Shown piece after piece: positions 47,588 to 55,920 of a stretch of 64,000 bases of DNA; positions within the stretch are counted from its first letter, which is position 1, and each line of letters starts with the position of its first letter. A model generated the notes under the pieces. The model ran no database searches. It was given only the letters and a program-made list of their open reading frames with translations, and was not told where the DNA came from. The DNA comes from Clostridiales bacterium (GTDB lineage: Bacteria > Bacillota > Clostridia > Christensenellales > Aristaeellaceae). Position numbers and translations under genes: made by a program. The DNA lies in assembly GCA_004556545.1 (NCBI GenBank), contig SFGO01000010.1:7261-71260 (forward strand), read 5' to 3'.

Positions 47588-49837
47588 ATGCTTCCCTTTC
47601 AGGACACGAAGCTTTCTCCCAAAGAACGGGCGCACGATCTGTGCGCCCGCTTGACGTCCCGGGAAAAAACGGGACAGCTGAACCAACGGCTGTACGGCTT
47701 TCAGAGCGTCCGCCGGGAGGGAGAACGGCTGACGCTGGACGAAGCCTTCCAAAAAGAAGTGCTGCGCTTCGGCGGACTGGGCACGCTGTACGGCCTGTAC
47801 CGGGCCGATCCATGGTCGGGCCGGAACCGGGAAAACGGCCTGTACGGACAGAACGCCGTCCGCGCCTATAATCTGGCGCAGCGGTTCGTGGTGGAGCATT
47901 CCCGCTTCGGGATTCCCATGCTGGTCAGCAGCGAGTGCCCTCACGGCCATCAGGCGCTGGACGGCTATCTGCTGCCGGTGAATCTGGCGGCGGGGGCGAC
48001 CTTTCAGCCGGAGCTGCTTTACGAGGCAGGGAAGGTGTGCGGGCGGCAGCTTCGGGAGCTGGGCGTGGATCTCGCGCTGGTCTCCACGCTGGACATCCTG
48101 CGGGATCCCCGCTGGGGCCGCAGTGAGGAATGCTACGGCGAGGATCCCTTCCATGCGTCCTGCTTTGCCCGGGCCATCGTCCGGGGCATTCAGAGCCAGG
48201 GCGTGGCGGTGGTGGCCAAGCATTTCTGCGCGCAGGGGGAAACCACCGGCGGCCTGAACGCCAGCGCCGCCCGAATCGGGCCCAGAGAGCTGCGGGAGAT
48301 TCACCTGCCCGCCACAAAGGCGGTCTGTCAGGCGGGTGCGCGGGGAATCATGGCGGCCTACAACGAGATCGACGGCGTTCCCTGCCACGCCAATGAGACG
48401 CTGCTTCGGGAAATTCTGCGCGGAGAATTCGGCTTTGACGGGCTCATCATGGCTGACGGCTGCGCCATCGACCGGCTGAACGACCAGACCGGCGACACGG
48501 TGGCGTCCGGCGCGCTGGCGCTGCGTTCCGGCGTGGAGATCAGCCTGTGGGACGAGGGCTTTTCCCGGCTGGACGAGGCGCTGGAAAGGGGCCTGATGGA
48601 CGAAGAAACCCTGAACCGGGCCGTGGAGCGGGTGCTGGCGCTCAAGTTTGAACGGGGCCTGTTTGAACGGCTCTACCTGCCGGAGGAACGGCCCCTGACG
48701 TTTTTTTCGAAAGAAGCGTTTCCGCAAAGTCTAGCGCTTTCCCGGGAAAGCATCGTGCTGCTGAAAAACGAGGGCGTTTTGCCGCTGCGCGCCGGAGAAA
48801 CGCTCGCGCTGATCGGCCCGGCGGCGGACGATCTATACCGCCAGCTGGGCGATTATACGCCGCCCGTGGAGCCGGAAGCGGCCTGTACGCTGCTGCAGGG
48901 CCTGCGGCAAATGTCCGGCCCGGAGAGACTGCTTTGCTATGACAACGGCAGCGACCCGGAGCGGGCCGCCGCGCTGGCAGCAAAGGCCGATACGGTGGTG
49001 CTGGCGCTGGGCGGCTCTTCCAGCCGGTTTGAGCAGGCCCGGTTCGATACAAACGGCGCGGCGTTGAGCGGCAGCATGGACTGCGGCGAAGGCGTGGACA
49101 GCGCAGGCCTGCGGCTTCCCGACGGGCAGCACGAGCTTTTCGCCCGGGTGCGCGCCGCAGCAAAGAAGCTGGTTACGGTGCTGATCATCGGCAGGCCCTA
49201 TGCCGTCCCGGAAATTACCGAAGGCTCGGATGGACTGCTGGTCGCCTTTTACCCCGGCCCATGGGGCGGGCAGGCACTGGCGGAGATCCTGCTGGGGCGT
49301 TTCAGCCCGTCCGGACGGCTGCCCGTGTCCTTTCCCCGGCATCCGGGCCAGCTGCCGGTATACTATAACCCCAAGGCGGGCATTGTGCCGTGGAGCTACG
49401 CCGATTCCAAACAAGGCCCACTGTTTTCCTTCGGGGACGGCATGGGCTACGGGCGGATCCAATACCGCGATTTCGAGCTGCTGCCGAAGCCGCTGCCGGA
49501 AGGAACGCTTTCGGAAGGAACGCTTCCCGTGGACGATACGCCGGTGCTGGAGCTGCACTTTCGGGCGGAAAATCCCGGCCCGGCGGAGGAGACCGCCGTG
49601 CCTATGCTCTTTGTCACCGATCTGGAATCGGATGTGACGCGCCGGGTCCGGGAACTGAAAGCCTTCGATAAGAAAGCCGTTCCCGCAGGGGAAAGCGCGG
49701 CTTTCTCCCTGACGCTGACGGCGGAGGGGCTGGCGGTGTGGAACCGCCGCATGGAGCGCGAGCTTCAGCGGGGCCGCTTCCACCTGTGCCTTCAGGACGG
49801 CGGCAGAAGCCTCTATGAAACGATTTGGACGCTGTAA
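47588..49837 (+). CDS. GH3 beta-glycosidase
   Basis: The 749-residue cytoplasmic enzyme has the GH3 N-terminal barrel (PMLVSSECPHGHQAL, LRDPRWGRSEECYGEDPFHA, AVVAKHFCAQGETTGGLNAS), the nucleophile Asp in FDGLIMADGCAI (about residue 289), a middle alpha/beta domain (VLLKNEGVLPLRAG, GRPYAVPEITEGSDGLLVAF, GRLPVSFPRHPGQLP) and a C-terminal fibronectin-like domain. Specificity cannot be read; glucosidase, xylosidase or hexosaminidase are possible. It has a GGAGGG site and is cotranscribed with LacI. Confidence 0.9.
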   Translation: MLPFQDTKLSPKERAHDLCARLTSREKTGQLNQRLYGFQSVRREGERLTLDEAFQKEVLRFGGLGTLYGLYRADPWSGRNRENGLYGQNAVRAYNLAQRFVVEHSRFGIPMLVSSECPHGHQALDGYLLPVNLAAGATFQPELLYEAGKVCGRQLRELGVDLALVSTLDILRDPRWGRSEECYGEDPFHASCFARAIVRGIQSQGVAVVAKHFCAQGETTGGLNASAARIGPRELREIHLPATKAVCQAGARGIMAAYNEIDGVPCHANETLLREILRGEFGFDGLIMADGCAIDRLNDQTGDTVASGALALRSGVEISLWDEGFSRLDEALERGLMDEETLNRAVERVLALKFERGLFERLYLPEERPLTFFSKEAFPQSLALSRESIVLLKNEGVLPLRAGETLALIGPAADDLYRQLGDYTPPVEPEAACTLLQGLRQMSGPERLLCYDNGSDPERAAALAAKADTVVLALGGSSSRFEQARFDTNGAALSGSMDCGEGVDSAGLRLPDGQHELFARVRAAAKKLVTVLIIGRPYAVPEITEGSDGLLVAFYPGPWGGQALAEILLGRFSPSGRLPVSFPRHPGQLPVYYNPKAGIVPWSYADSKQGPLFSFGDGMGYGRIQYRDFELLPKPLPEGTLSEGTLPVDDTPVLELHFRAENPGPAEETAVPMLFVTDLESDVTRRVRELKAFDKKAVPAGESAAFSLTLTAEGLAVWNRRMERELQRGRFHLCLQDGGRSLYETIWTL

Positions 49838-49852
49838 GAAAACCGCATGAAA

Positions 49853-49892
49853 AAACGCCCCCTTGTTCAGAATTCTGGAGAAGGGGGCGTTT
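49853..49892. terminator. Terminator-like hairpin after GH3
   Basis: AAACGCCCCCTT (49853-49864) pairs perfectly with AAGGGGGCGTTT (49881-49892). The second arm overlaps the ribosome binding site of the next gene, so the hairpin could both stop the GH3 transcript and hide that site. Confidence 0.65.
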
Positions 49893-49894
49893 GC

Positions 49895-50635
49895 ATGGGC
49901 AGGTTGTCTTTCGGATGGTGGGGTCTGGCGGTACTGTACGGCCTTCGTCAGCCGGAACGGAGCCGGGCCGTGCGCTGGGCGCTTTCCGCCGGGCTGGCGG
50001 TGTCCATGGCGGGACAGGAAGCCCTGCTTGTTCAGGATGGGCTGTGGAGCCTGCAGACCGGGCTGCCCCTGCACCTGTGCGGCATGATGGGGCTGTGCTC
50101 CCTGCCGCTTCTGTGGCTGCGGCCCCGGGGGCTTTTGTGCTTCACCCTGCTGCTGGGCGCACCATGTGCCTTTCTGGCGCTTTGCTTTCCGGCGGTGATC
50201 GGCTGCTCCCGGCCCTTTCTGATGAGCCTGCATTTTGGCAGGCTGCATAGCCTGATCTTCTGGGCGGCGGTGTTTTCGTTCGGAGAAAAGCCAAAGCCGC
50301 TGACCCTGTGGGAGGCGCGGAAGACGCTTCTCTGGGCCAGCGGCTATCTTTGGGCGGTGCAGCTATGCAACGAATGGCTGCCCGCCAATTATTTGTTTTT
50401 GAGCGCCGTTCCGGCGGGAACGCCGCTGGAATGGCTGGCGCGGCGGGGACAGGGCTTTTACCTGTGCTCCCTCTGGCTGCTGGGCTGTCTTTGCCTGCGC
50501 TGGATGAGGGATTTCTGGAACGCCCTGCCGCCGTTTTTCGCGGGCTTTACTGCTGCAGGAAATAGGTCAGCATGTAGCCGGTGTAGCCGTTCCACGTCAC
50601 CTTGCACCAGTCCTGACCGGGAATCAAAATCGTGA
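49895..50635 (+). CDS. TIGR02206/YwaF-like membrane protein
   Basis: The 246-residue protein starts MGRLSFGWWGLAVLYGLRQP and has about six helices; the block LPLHLCGMMGLCSLPLLWL, then MSLHFGRLHSLIFWAAVF, and the later LCNEWLPANYLFL are signatures of the TIGR02206 (YwaF) family of unknown function. ATG 49895 is preferred to 49847 because the hairpin separates them. The last 30 residues (TAAGNRSACSRCSRSTS) are unlike the family and are encoded in the antisense of the SH3 gene, so the natural stop may have been lost. Confidence 0.75.
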   Translation: MGRLSFGWWGLAVLYGLRQPERSRAVRWALSAGLAVSMAGQEALLVQDGLWSLQTGLPLHLCGMMGLCSLPLLWLRPRGLLCFTLLLGAPCAFLALCFPAVIGCSRPFLMSLHFGRLHSLIFWAAVFSFGEKPKPLTLWEARKTLLWASGYLWAVQLCNEWLPANYLFLSAVPAGTPLEWLARRGQGFYLCSLWLLGCLCLRWMRDFWNALPPFFAGFTAAGNRSACSRCSRSTSPCTSPDRESKS

Positions 50636-51722
50636 CGGAATTGCCCGTGGGCACCCGGGCGGCGATCTGCCCGTAGGTCATGTCCGGGCTGGTGCGCAGA
50701 TTCACATAGCTGCCGCCTGCCGGATGCACCACCCGCCGGGTGGGACGGCTGGGCAGATTGTACAGCTTCAGGTAGCGGGTCATGACGTAGCCGGACATGC
50801 CGGTATTCTTGACCGTCACCGCCGACCATTCGGTTCCCTGCTCGTCCACCCAGAGCTGGGTGCCGTTGTACAGCTTGGCCTCCACGACGGAGGCGGTGGA
50901 AGCGTACTGCCGCAGGTTCAGCGCCTGCGAGCTCTTGGGATTGTTGACCACCGCGTAGCTGCCGCCGCCCGCGCCGCCGCCGTTCCGGGCGGCGATGTCC
51001 TGCGCGGTATGCAGGCCCAGCGTCAGGAAGCTGCTGTCCATGAAGCCGATGTAGCCGTCGATGGACACGTGCCACCAGCCGTTGCCCTGAGCCAGCACCA
51101 TGACGTACCGGTCGCCGGAGAACTGATGAATCACGTCGTACTGAAGACCGGGACCGGAGCGCAGATTCATGGGCGTATTGCCGGGGGTCTTGATGGTGGC
51201 CACGGTGCTGGAGGCGATCTGGTCGCTGACGGTGACGTATTCGCTGCGCACATAGCCCGTCTGGCCGTTGATCTGCACCTGATACCAGCCGTTGGTCTGG
51301 CCGGTCACCAGCAGGGGCACGCCGTAATAGAAGATGCCCAGGACCTGCGCACTGTAGCTGGGCTGCGCCCGGAAGTTCAGGAACGCGCCGCCGTTCTGGT
51401 TGGTCACCAGCGCCACCCGGCTGGTCATGTATCCGCCGCCGGTGATGCTGATGTAGTTCTTGCTCATGTAGCCGCTTTTGCCGTCGGGCGTGACCACCCG
51501 ATAGAAATTGTTCTGGCTGCCGATGATCTGCACCCAGGTGCCCCGGTTATACTGCCCCAGCCACGCGCTGGAGGAGCTCCCCTGCGAGCGCAGGTTCAGA
51601 CTGTCCGTGTTGATGACGACGCCGTATTCTTCCGCCAGCGCCCCGGCGCAGAGCGAAAGAAGCATCTCCAGCGCCAGTACGAGTGCGGCCAGCTTTTTTC
51701 CTTTTCCCTTCAGGCTCTTCAT
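50547..51722 (-). CDS. Secreted protein with five SH3 domains
   Basis: The 391-residue protein starts MKSLKGKGKKLAALVLALEM, with a signal peptide cleaved near ALAEE. Five bacterial SH3 repeats follow, each with an NLR-type start: TDSLNLRSQGSSSSAWLG, FLNFRAQPSYSAQVLG, MNLRSGPGLQYDVIHQF, LNLRQYASTASVVEAKL, VNLRTSPDMTYGQIAAR. They likely bind cell wall; no catalytic domain is present. Its 3' end overlaps the convergent membrane gene by 89 bp. AAAGGGGG precedes the ATG. Confidence 0.88.
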   Translation of the reverse strand: MKSLKGKGKKLAALVLALEMLLSLCAGALAEEYGVVINTDSLNLRSQGSSSSAWLGQYNRGTWVQIIGSQNNFYRVVTPDGKSGYMSKNYISITGGGYMTSRVALVTNQNGGAFLNFRAQPSYSAQVLGIFYYGVPLLVTGQTNGWYQVQINGQTGYVRSEYVTVSDQIASSTVATIKTPGNTPMNLRSGPGLQYDVIHQFSGDRYVMVLAQGNGWWHVSIDGYIGFMDSSFLTLGLHTAQDIAARNGGGAGGGSYAVVNNPKSSQALNLRQYASTASVVEAKLYNGTQLWVDEQGTEWSAVTVKNTGMSGYVMTRYLKLYNLPSRPTRRVVHPAGGSYVNLRTSPDMTYGQIAARVPTGNSVTILIPGQDWCKVTWNGYTGYMLTYFLQQ

Positions 51723-51817
51723 AGCCAATGCCCCCTTTGGTGATTCCGTCTGTATCCAATCAACGCGCGGAGGAAGCCGTTTCATCCCGACGCGCCGGAA
51801 AAATTTGCGGGATTGCC

Positions 51818-52648
51818 TTAAAATTCCTTGTGATATTTGGGCAGCGTCAGCACCGCTTCCACCGCCTGCGTCGCTTTTTCGTCCAGCTGCGGAACCGGGC
51901 CGGAATGACCGAACACCGTGCGGAGAAAGAATTCGTGGGTGCCGTTATTGCCCGTGACCGGGCTGCGGGTCACGTCCAGCACGGCGGTGTTTTCCTGCCG
52001 GTTCAGGGTGTCGATCAGCCGCAGCAGCAGGGGCAGATACTTTTCCGGGGCGATCTCGCCGGTGCGCCGCGCCTCCGGGTCGTCCACCTCGAACAGGGGC
52101 TTGACCAGACAAAGCACCTCGCCCTGCCCGCCCATGATGGCCCGGTACAGGGGAACGGCTTTTTCGATGGAAAGATAGCTCAGATCCATACTGCCCAGAT
52201 CGGGCTTCGGATCCAGCGCCAGCAGCCTTTCATCGCCCAGATTGGTCTTTTCCAGATTGACCACCCGGGGGTTCTGGCTCAGGCTTCCCGCCAGCTGGCC
52301 GAAGCCTACCTCCACCGCGTACACCAGCGCCGCGCCGTGCTGCACCAGACAGTCGGTGAAGCCGCCGGTGCAGGCTCCCGCGTCGATGCATACGCGCCCT
52401 TCCGCTGAAATGCCGAAGTCGGCCAGCGCCCCCTCCAGCTTGTAGCCGCCCTTGCCCACATAGCGCTCGTTCAGGCCCCGCACGTTCATGGGCAGAGCCA
52501 TATCCACCTTCTGCCCGCCGTTCAAGACCTTCACGCCGCCGCAGTAGACCGCGCCGCTCATCAGATAGGGGAGAGCGGCTTCTCTGGTTTCAAAGAAGCC
52601 CTCCCGGAGCAGACGCTCCATGGCCGTTGCTTTTTTCATGCCGCTCAT
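51818..52648 (-). CDS. TlyA-family rRNA 2'-O-methyltransferase
   Basis: The 276-residue protein has an N-terminal S4 RNA-binding domain (about 10-70: MERLLREGFFETREAALPYL, GGVKVLNGGQKVDMA) and a FtsJ-type SAM methyltransferase domain with a motif I block VCIDAGACTGGFTDCLVQHG (about 90-110). Catalytic residues fit: Lys in GGYKLEGAL, Asp in GSMDLSYLSI, Lys in CLVKPLFEV. TlyA methylates 16S/23S rRNA ribose and can affect capreomycin sensitivity; some homologues are called hemolysins. The start overlaps the esterase stop (ATGA), so the two genes are coupled. Confidence 0.9.
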   Translation of the reverse strand: MSGMKKATAMERLLREGFFETREAALPYLMSGAVYCGGVKVLNGGQKVDMALPMNVRGLNERYVGKGGYKLEGALADFGISAEGRVCIDAGACTGGFTDCLVQHGAALVYAVEVGFGQLAGSLSQNPRVVNLEKTNLGDERLLALDPKPDLGSMDLSYLSIEKAVPLYRAIMGGQGEVLCLVKPLFEVDDPEARRTGEIAPEKYLPLLLRLIDTLNRQENTAVLDVTRSPVTGNNGTHEFFLRTVFGHSGPVPQLDEKATQAVEAVLTLPKYHKEF

Positions 52649-53424
52649 TCCGCCTTCGGCACGTTCAGCCAGGCCAGCACCTTTTCGATCTGGCGGTCCC
52701 AGAAATCCCAGGTATGGGCCGCGCCTTCTTCGGTGTCATACCGGATAGAGAATTTTTCCCCGAAGCGGCGTACAAAGTCCTCGTTGGAGTCAAACAGGAA
52801 GTCCGCCGTGCCGCAGGCCATATACATCCGCGGCGCTTTGGCCGGGTCCAGCCGCTCTGCCACCCGGGTCAGGCAGTTGTCGCTCTGCCTAAACTCCTCG
52901 AAGGGGCCGAAAATGTCGGTCAGCTCCCGCAGGAAAGCGTCGTCCTTCTGAACGCTGTGCCGGAAGAAGTCGGCTTCCATTTCCACCGCGCCGGACAGGC
53001 TGGCCACCGCCGCGTACTTTTCCGGGCAGAGCAGCCCCAGCTTCATGGCCCCGTAGCCGCCCATGGAAAGCCCCGCCGCGAAACGCTCCTCCCGCTCATG
53101 GCTCAGGGGGAAGTACAGCTCCATCACCTTGGGCAGCTCCTCGCTGACAAAGGTGAAATACTTCGCGCCGTGCTTCATATCCGTATAGAAGGAACGGTTG
53201 ACGCAGGGCATGACGATCGCCAGCCGGTACCGCCGGGCATAAAACTCCAGCCGGGTCTGGCGGATCCAGTGGGTATGGTCGTCGCTGAGCCCGTGCAGCA
53301 GATACAGGGTGGGCAGCGGCTTGCCGTCCTGCTCCAGCATGGTTTTCACTTCCGGCAGGATCACGCTGACGGTGACGTCGATATCCAGCACTCTGCTGTA
53401 ATAATGAAATTCCGTGCAGGCCAT
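52645..53424 (-). CDS. Alpha/beta-hydrolase esterase
   Basis: The 259-residue enzyme starts MACTEFHYYSRVLDIDVTVS behind GAAGGAGG. It belongs to the esterase D/S-formylglutathione hydrolase-like family: LYLLHGLSDDHTHWIRQT, nucleophile Ser in AAGLSMGGYGAMK (about 125), Asp in ACGTADFLFDSNEDF and His in GAAHTWDFWDRQIE. No signal peptide. Feruloyl- or acetyl-esterase activity is possible. Coupled to tlyA. Confidence 0.87.
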   Translation of the reverse strand: MACTEFHYYSRVLDIDVTVSVILPEVKTMLEQDGKPLPTLYLLHGLSDDHTHWIRQTRLEFYARRYRLAIVMPCVNRSFYTDMKHGAKYFTFVSEELPKVMELYFPLSHEREERFAAGLSMGGYGAMKLGLLCPEKYAAVASLSGAVEMEADFFRHSVQKDDAFLRELTDIFGPFEEFRQSDNCLTRVAERLDPAKAPRMYMACGTADFLFDSNEDFVRRFGEKFSIRYDTEEGAAHTWDFWDRQIEKVLAWLNVPKAE

Positions 53425-53554
53425 AAAAATATCCTCCTTCGTAGGGTACAGAAAGATGATGATGTGCAAATCTTACCACATCGGGGAGGGGATGACAAGA
53501 GCTTTGCCTGCTTACCGCTCAGGAACAAAAACATTCCCAAAACAATTTTCCCTA

Positions 53555-53583
53555 TTGACAATCTGCCGCACCGGGTTTATGAT
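53555..53583 (+). promoter_or_regulatory. Promoter of the T-box leader and Trp transporter operon
   Basis: TTGACA (53555-53560) and TATGAT (53578-53583) are 17 bp apart, directly ahead of the T-box Stem I. Confidence 0.85.
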
Positions 53584-53598
53584 ACCTCCATCAAACCG

Positions 53599-53860
53599 TT
53601 GAGGAAGAGTAGTAACCGCCAAGACGGGCTGGCAAAGGGAGCCGCGAGCAGTGGGACCGCGGCACAGCAGAAGGCGGCGAATGGACTTCCGAGGGCGGCG
53701 GCGAAAGCTGCAGGGCCGTAGTCGCTGACGGGAACCGCACCCGTTATCCTGGCGGCGCGTATGATGGTACGCGACGGAAAGCTCTCCCCCATGGAGAGGA
53801 AATTGAGTGGCACCGCGGACATTCCGCCTCAAGCAACGATCGTTGCTTGGGGCGTTTTTG
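53599..53860 (+). promoter_or_regulatory. Tryptophan-type T-box riboswitch
   Basis: Stem I base is AGGAAG (53602-53607) pairing with CTTCC (53686-53690). The specifier loop is AGTAGTAA on the left and GAATGGA on the right (53679-53685), closed by CCGCC / GGCGG. The specifier codon at 53682-53684 is TGG, for tryptophan, followed by A. The conserved T-box TGGCACCGCGG is at 53808-53818 and overlaps an antiterminator that competes with the terminator. Uncharged tRNA-Trp should switch on the transporter operon. Specifier geometry is read by eye. Confidence 0.92.
53825..53859 (+). terminator. T-box terminator
   Basis: CGCCTCAAGCAACGA (53825-53839) pairs with TCGTTGCTTGGGGCG (53840-53854; one wobble), followed by TTTTT. 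The left arm begins right behind the T-box sequence, as expected for antitermination. Confidence 0.9.
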
Positions 53861-53946
53861 TTTCCCCGATTCCATGAGAGGCAGAGCACAGTCACCATCA
53901 AATCAAACTTCCGCACCTGCGGAAAAACGAAAGGATGGACTGAACC

Positions 53947-54927
53947 ATGAAAAAGACCCTGAAAATGCTGAGCTTCCTGACCTGCCTGGTACTGACCCTG
54001 ACCGCCGTCTTCTGCGCCGTCGCAGAGGAAAAGACCTATACCATCGGCATCGGCCAGTTTGCCGAGCATGGTTCTCTGGATAACTGCCGCACCGGCTTTT
54101 TGGAAGGGCTGGCCGAGGCGGGCATCGAAGAAGGAAAGAATCTGACCGTGATCTATCAGAACGCGCAGGCGGATATGGGCATCGCCCAGCAGATTGCCGC
54201 TCAGTTCGCCGCCAAGCCTGTTGACCTGATGGTGGGCATCGCCACCCCCATGGCGCAGGCCTGCTATAACGCCGCCGCCGGGACGATTCCCACGATTTAC
54301 ACCGCTGTCAGCGACCCGGTAGCCGCCGGTTTCGCCGACGCTGAGGGCAAGGCTGCCGGCAATGCGACCGGCACCTCCGACGCGCTGCCCGTGGCCGCTC
54401 AGCTGGAAATGATCCGCGCCCTGATGCCGGAAGCCAAGGCCATCGGCATCCTGTACACCACCAGCGAGGTCAACTCCCTGTCTACCATCGAAACCTACAA
54501 GTCTCTGGCCGGTGATTACGGCTTTGAGATCGTGGAATCCGGCGTAAGCACCTCTGCCGATATTCCGCTGGCGCTGGACGCGCTGCTGCCCAAGGTGGAC
54601 TGCCTGACCAACCTGACCGACAACACCGTGGTCAACGCGCTGGCGCTGGTGCTGGACAAGGCCAACGCCGCCGGAAAGCCCGTTTACGGCTCCGAGATCG
54701 AGCAGGTGAAGCTGGGCTGCGCCGCCGCCGAGGGGCTGGATTACGTGGCGCTGGGCCGTCAGACCGGCCTGATGGCCGCTAAGGTGCTCAAGGGCGAAGC
54801 CGCCGCCAGCGATCTTCCCTATGAGATCATCACCGAGCCCAGCCTGTACGTGAATTCCAAGGTGCTGGAGAGCTTCGGCATCACCCTGCCGGAAGAGCTG
54901 GCCGCTCGGGCTGTGGAGGCGGAATAA
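53947..54927 (+). CDS. trpX: TrpX-like ABC transporter substrate-binding protein
   Basis: The 326-residue protein has a signal peptide (MKKTLKMLSFLTCLVLTLTA, cleavage near VAEE). The mature part is an ABC_sub_bind/DUF534-type protein: YTIGIGQFAEHGSLDNCRTG, VIYQNAQADMGIAQQIAAQF, DLMVGIATPMAQACYNAAAG, IPTIYTAVSDPVAAGFADAE, EAKAIGILYTTSEVNS. Members behind Trp T-boxes are predicted to import tryptophan; the TGG specifier upstream supports that. No canonical lipobox is visible. GAAAGGATGG precedes the start. Confidence 0.88.
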   Translation: MKKTLKMLSFLTCLVLTLTAVFCAVAEEKTYTIGIGQFAEHGSLDNCRTGFLEGLAEAGIEEGKNLTVIYQNAQADMGIAQQIAAQFAAKPVDLMVGIATPMAQACYNAAAGTIPTIYTAVSDPVAAGFADAEGKAAGNATGTSDALPVAAQLEMIRALMPEAKAIGILYTTSEVNSLSTIETYKSLAGDYGFEIVESGVSTSADIPLALDALLPKVDCLTNLTDNTVVNALALVLDKANAAGKPVYGSEIEQVKLGCAAAEGLDYVALGRQTGLMAAKVLKGEAAASDLPYEIITEPSLYVNSKVLESFGITLPEELAARAVEAE

Positions 54928-54946
54928 ACCGCAGAAATTTCCTGTT

Positions 54947-54976
54947 CCGCACAGGCGCGTTTCCCGCCCTGTGCGG
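54947..54976 (+). terminator. Attenuating hairpin between TrpX- and TrpY-like genes
   Basis: CCGCACAGG (54947-54955) is a perfect inverted repeat of CCTGTGCGG (54968-54976), followed by GCTTTTGACTGTTTTTT. It may partly stop transcription so that binding protein is made in excess, or protect its mRNA. Confidence 0.6.
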
Positions 54977-55041
54977 GCTTTTGACTGTTTTTTCTCTATT
55001 TGATTTTTGCTGCTACCCGTTGACACAATGGAGGGTTTGCC

Positions 55042-55920
55042 ATGGCACAGCTGCTGGGCGTACTGGAACAGGGCCTGATCTACGCCATTCTTGCATTGGG
55101 CGTGTACATCACGTTCAAAATTCTGGATTTCCCGGATATGACGGTGGATTCCAGCTTTCCGCTGGGGGCCGCCGTAACGGCGCTGATGATCTCCGGCGGT
55201 CTGAATCCCCTGTGGAGCCTGCCCGCATCGCTGATCGCAGGCGCGCTGGCGGGAGCAATCACCGGCGTGATCCACGTGCGCTTCCGCGTGGGCGGCCTTT
55301 TGTCCGGCATTATCGTGATGACGGGCCTGTATTCCGTCAACCTGCATATTGCGGGCCGCTCCAACGTGCAGCTGTTTTCCTTTGACACGCTCTTCAAAAA
55401 TCCGCTGATTTCCGGCCTGCCCGCCGGGGTGCAGCCTTATGCCCCGGTGATCGTGCTGGCGCTGCTGACGTTGCTGGTCAAGCTGCTGATGGACGGCTAT
55501 CTGGCTACCCGTTCCGGCTTCCTGCTGCGGGCTACGGGCGACAATCCCACGCTGGTGGCCAGTCTGGCCAAGGACAGCGGCCGGGTGAAGATTCTGGGGC
55601 TTGCCATCGCCAACGGACTGGTAGCGCTGGCCGGATGCGTCATGTGCCAGTACCAGCGTTATTTCGATATTTCCATGGGCACCGGCACGCTGGTGCTGGC
55701 GGTGGCCTCCGTCATCGTGGGCACCCAGCTCCTTCGGGGGCTTCGCTTCCTCAGGACCACCACGGCGGTGGTGCTGGGCTCCATTCTCTACAAGGCCTGC
55801 GTGGCGCTGGCGCTGAGCTTAGGTCTTTCCCCGTTCGACCTGAAGCTGGTGACGGCGGCGCTGCTGCTGGTCATCATCGTCGCGGGAGGACATCGAAAGA
55901 AGGTAAAACGCCATGCTTGA
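55042..55920 (+). CDS. trpY: TrpY-like ABC transporter permease
   Basis: The 292-residue membrane protein starts MAQLLGVLEQGLIYAILALG and has about eight helices (DMTVDSSFPLGAAVTALMIS, GLLSGIIVMTGLYSVNLHI, VKILGLAIANGLVALAGCVM, GTLVLAVASVIVGTQLLRGL). It matches the branched-chain-type BPD_transp_2 permeases that accompany DUF534 binding proteins. The stop overlaps the ATPase start by eight bases. Confidence 0.88.
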   Translation: MAQLLGVLEQGLIYAILALGVYITFKILDFPDMTVDSSFPLGAAVTALMISGGLNPLWSLPASLIAGALAGAITGVIHVRFRVGGLLSGIIVMTGLYSVNLHIAGRSNVQLFSFDTLFKNPLISGLPAGVQPYAPVIVLALLTLLVKLLMDGYLATRSGFLLRATGDNPTLVASLAKDSGRVKILGLAIANGLVALAGCVMCQYQRYFDISMGTGTLVLAVASVIVGTQLLRGLRFLRTTTAVVLGSILYKACVALALSLGLSPFDLKLVTAALLLVIIVAGGHRKKVKRHA

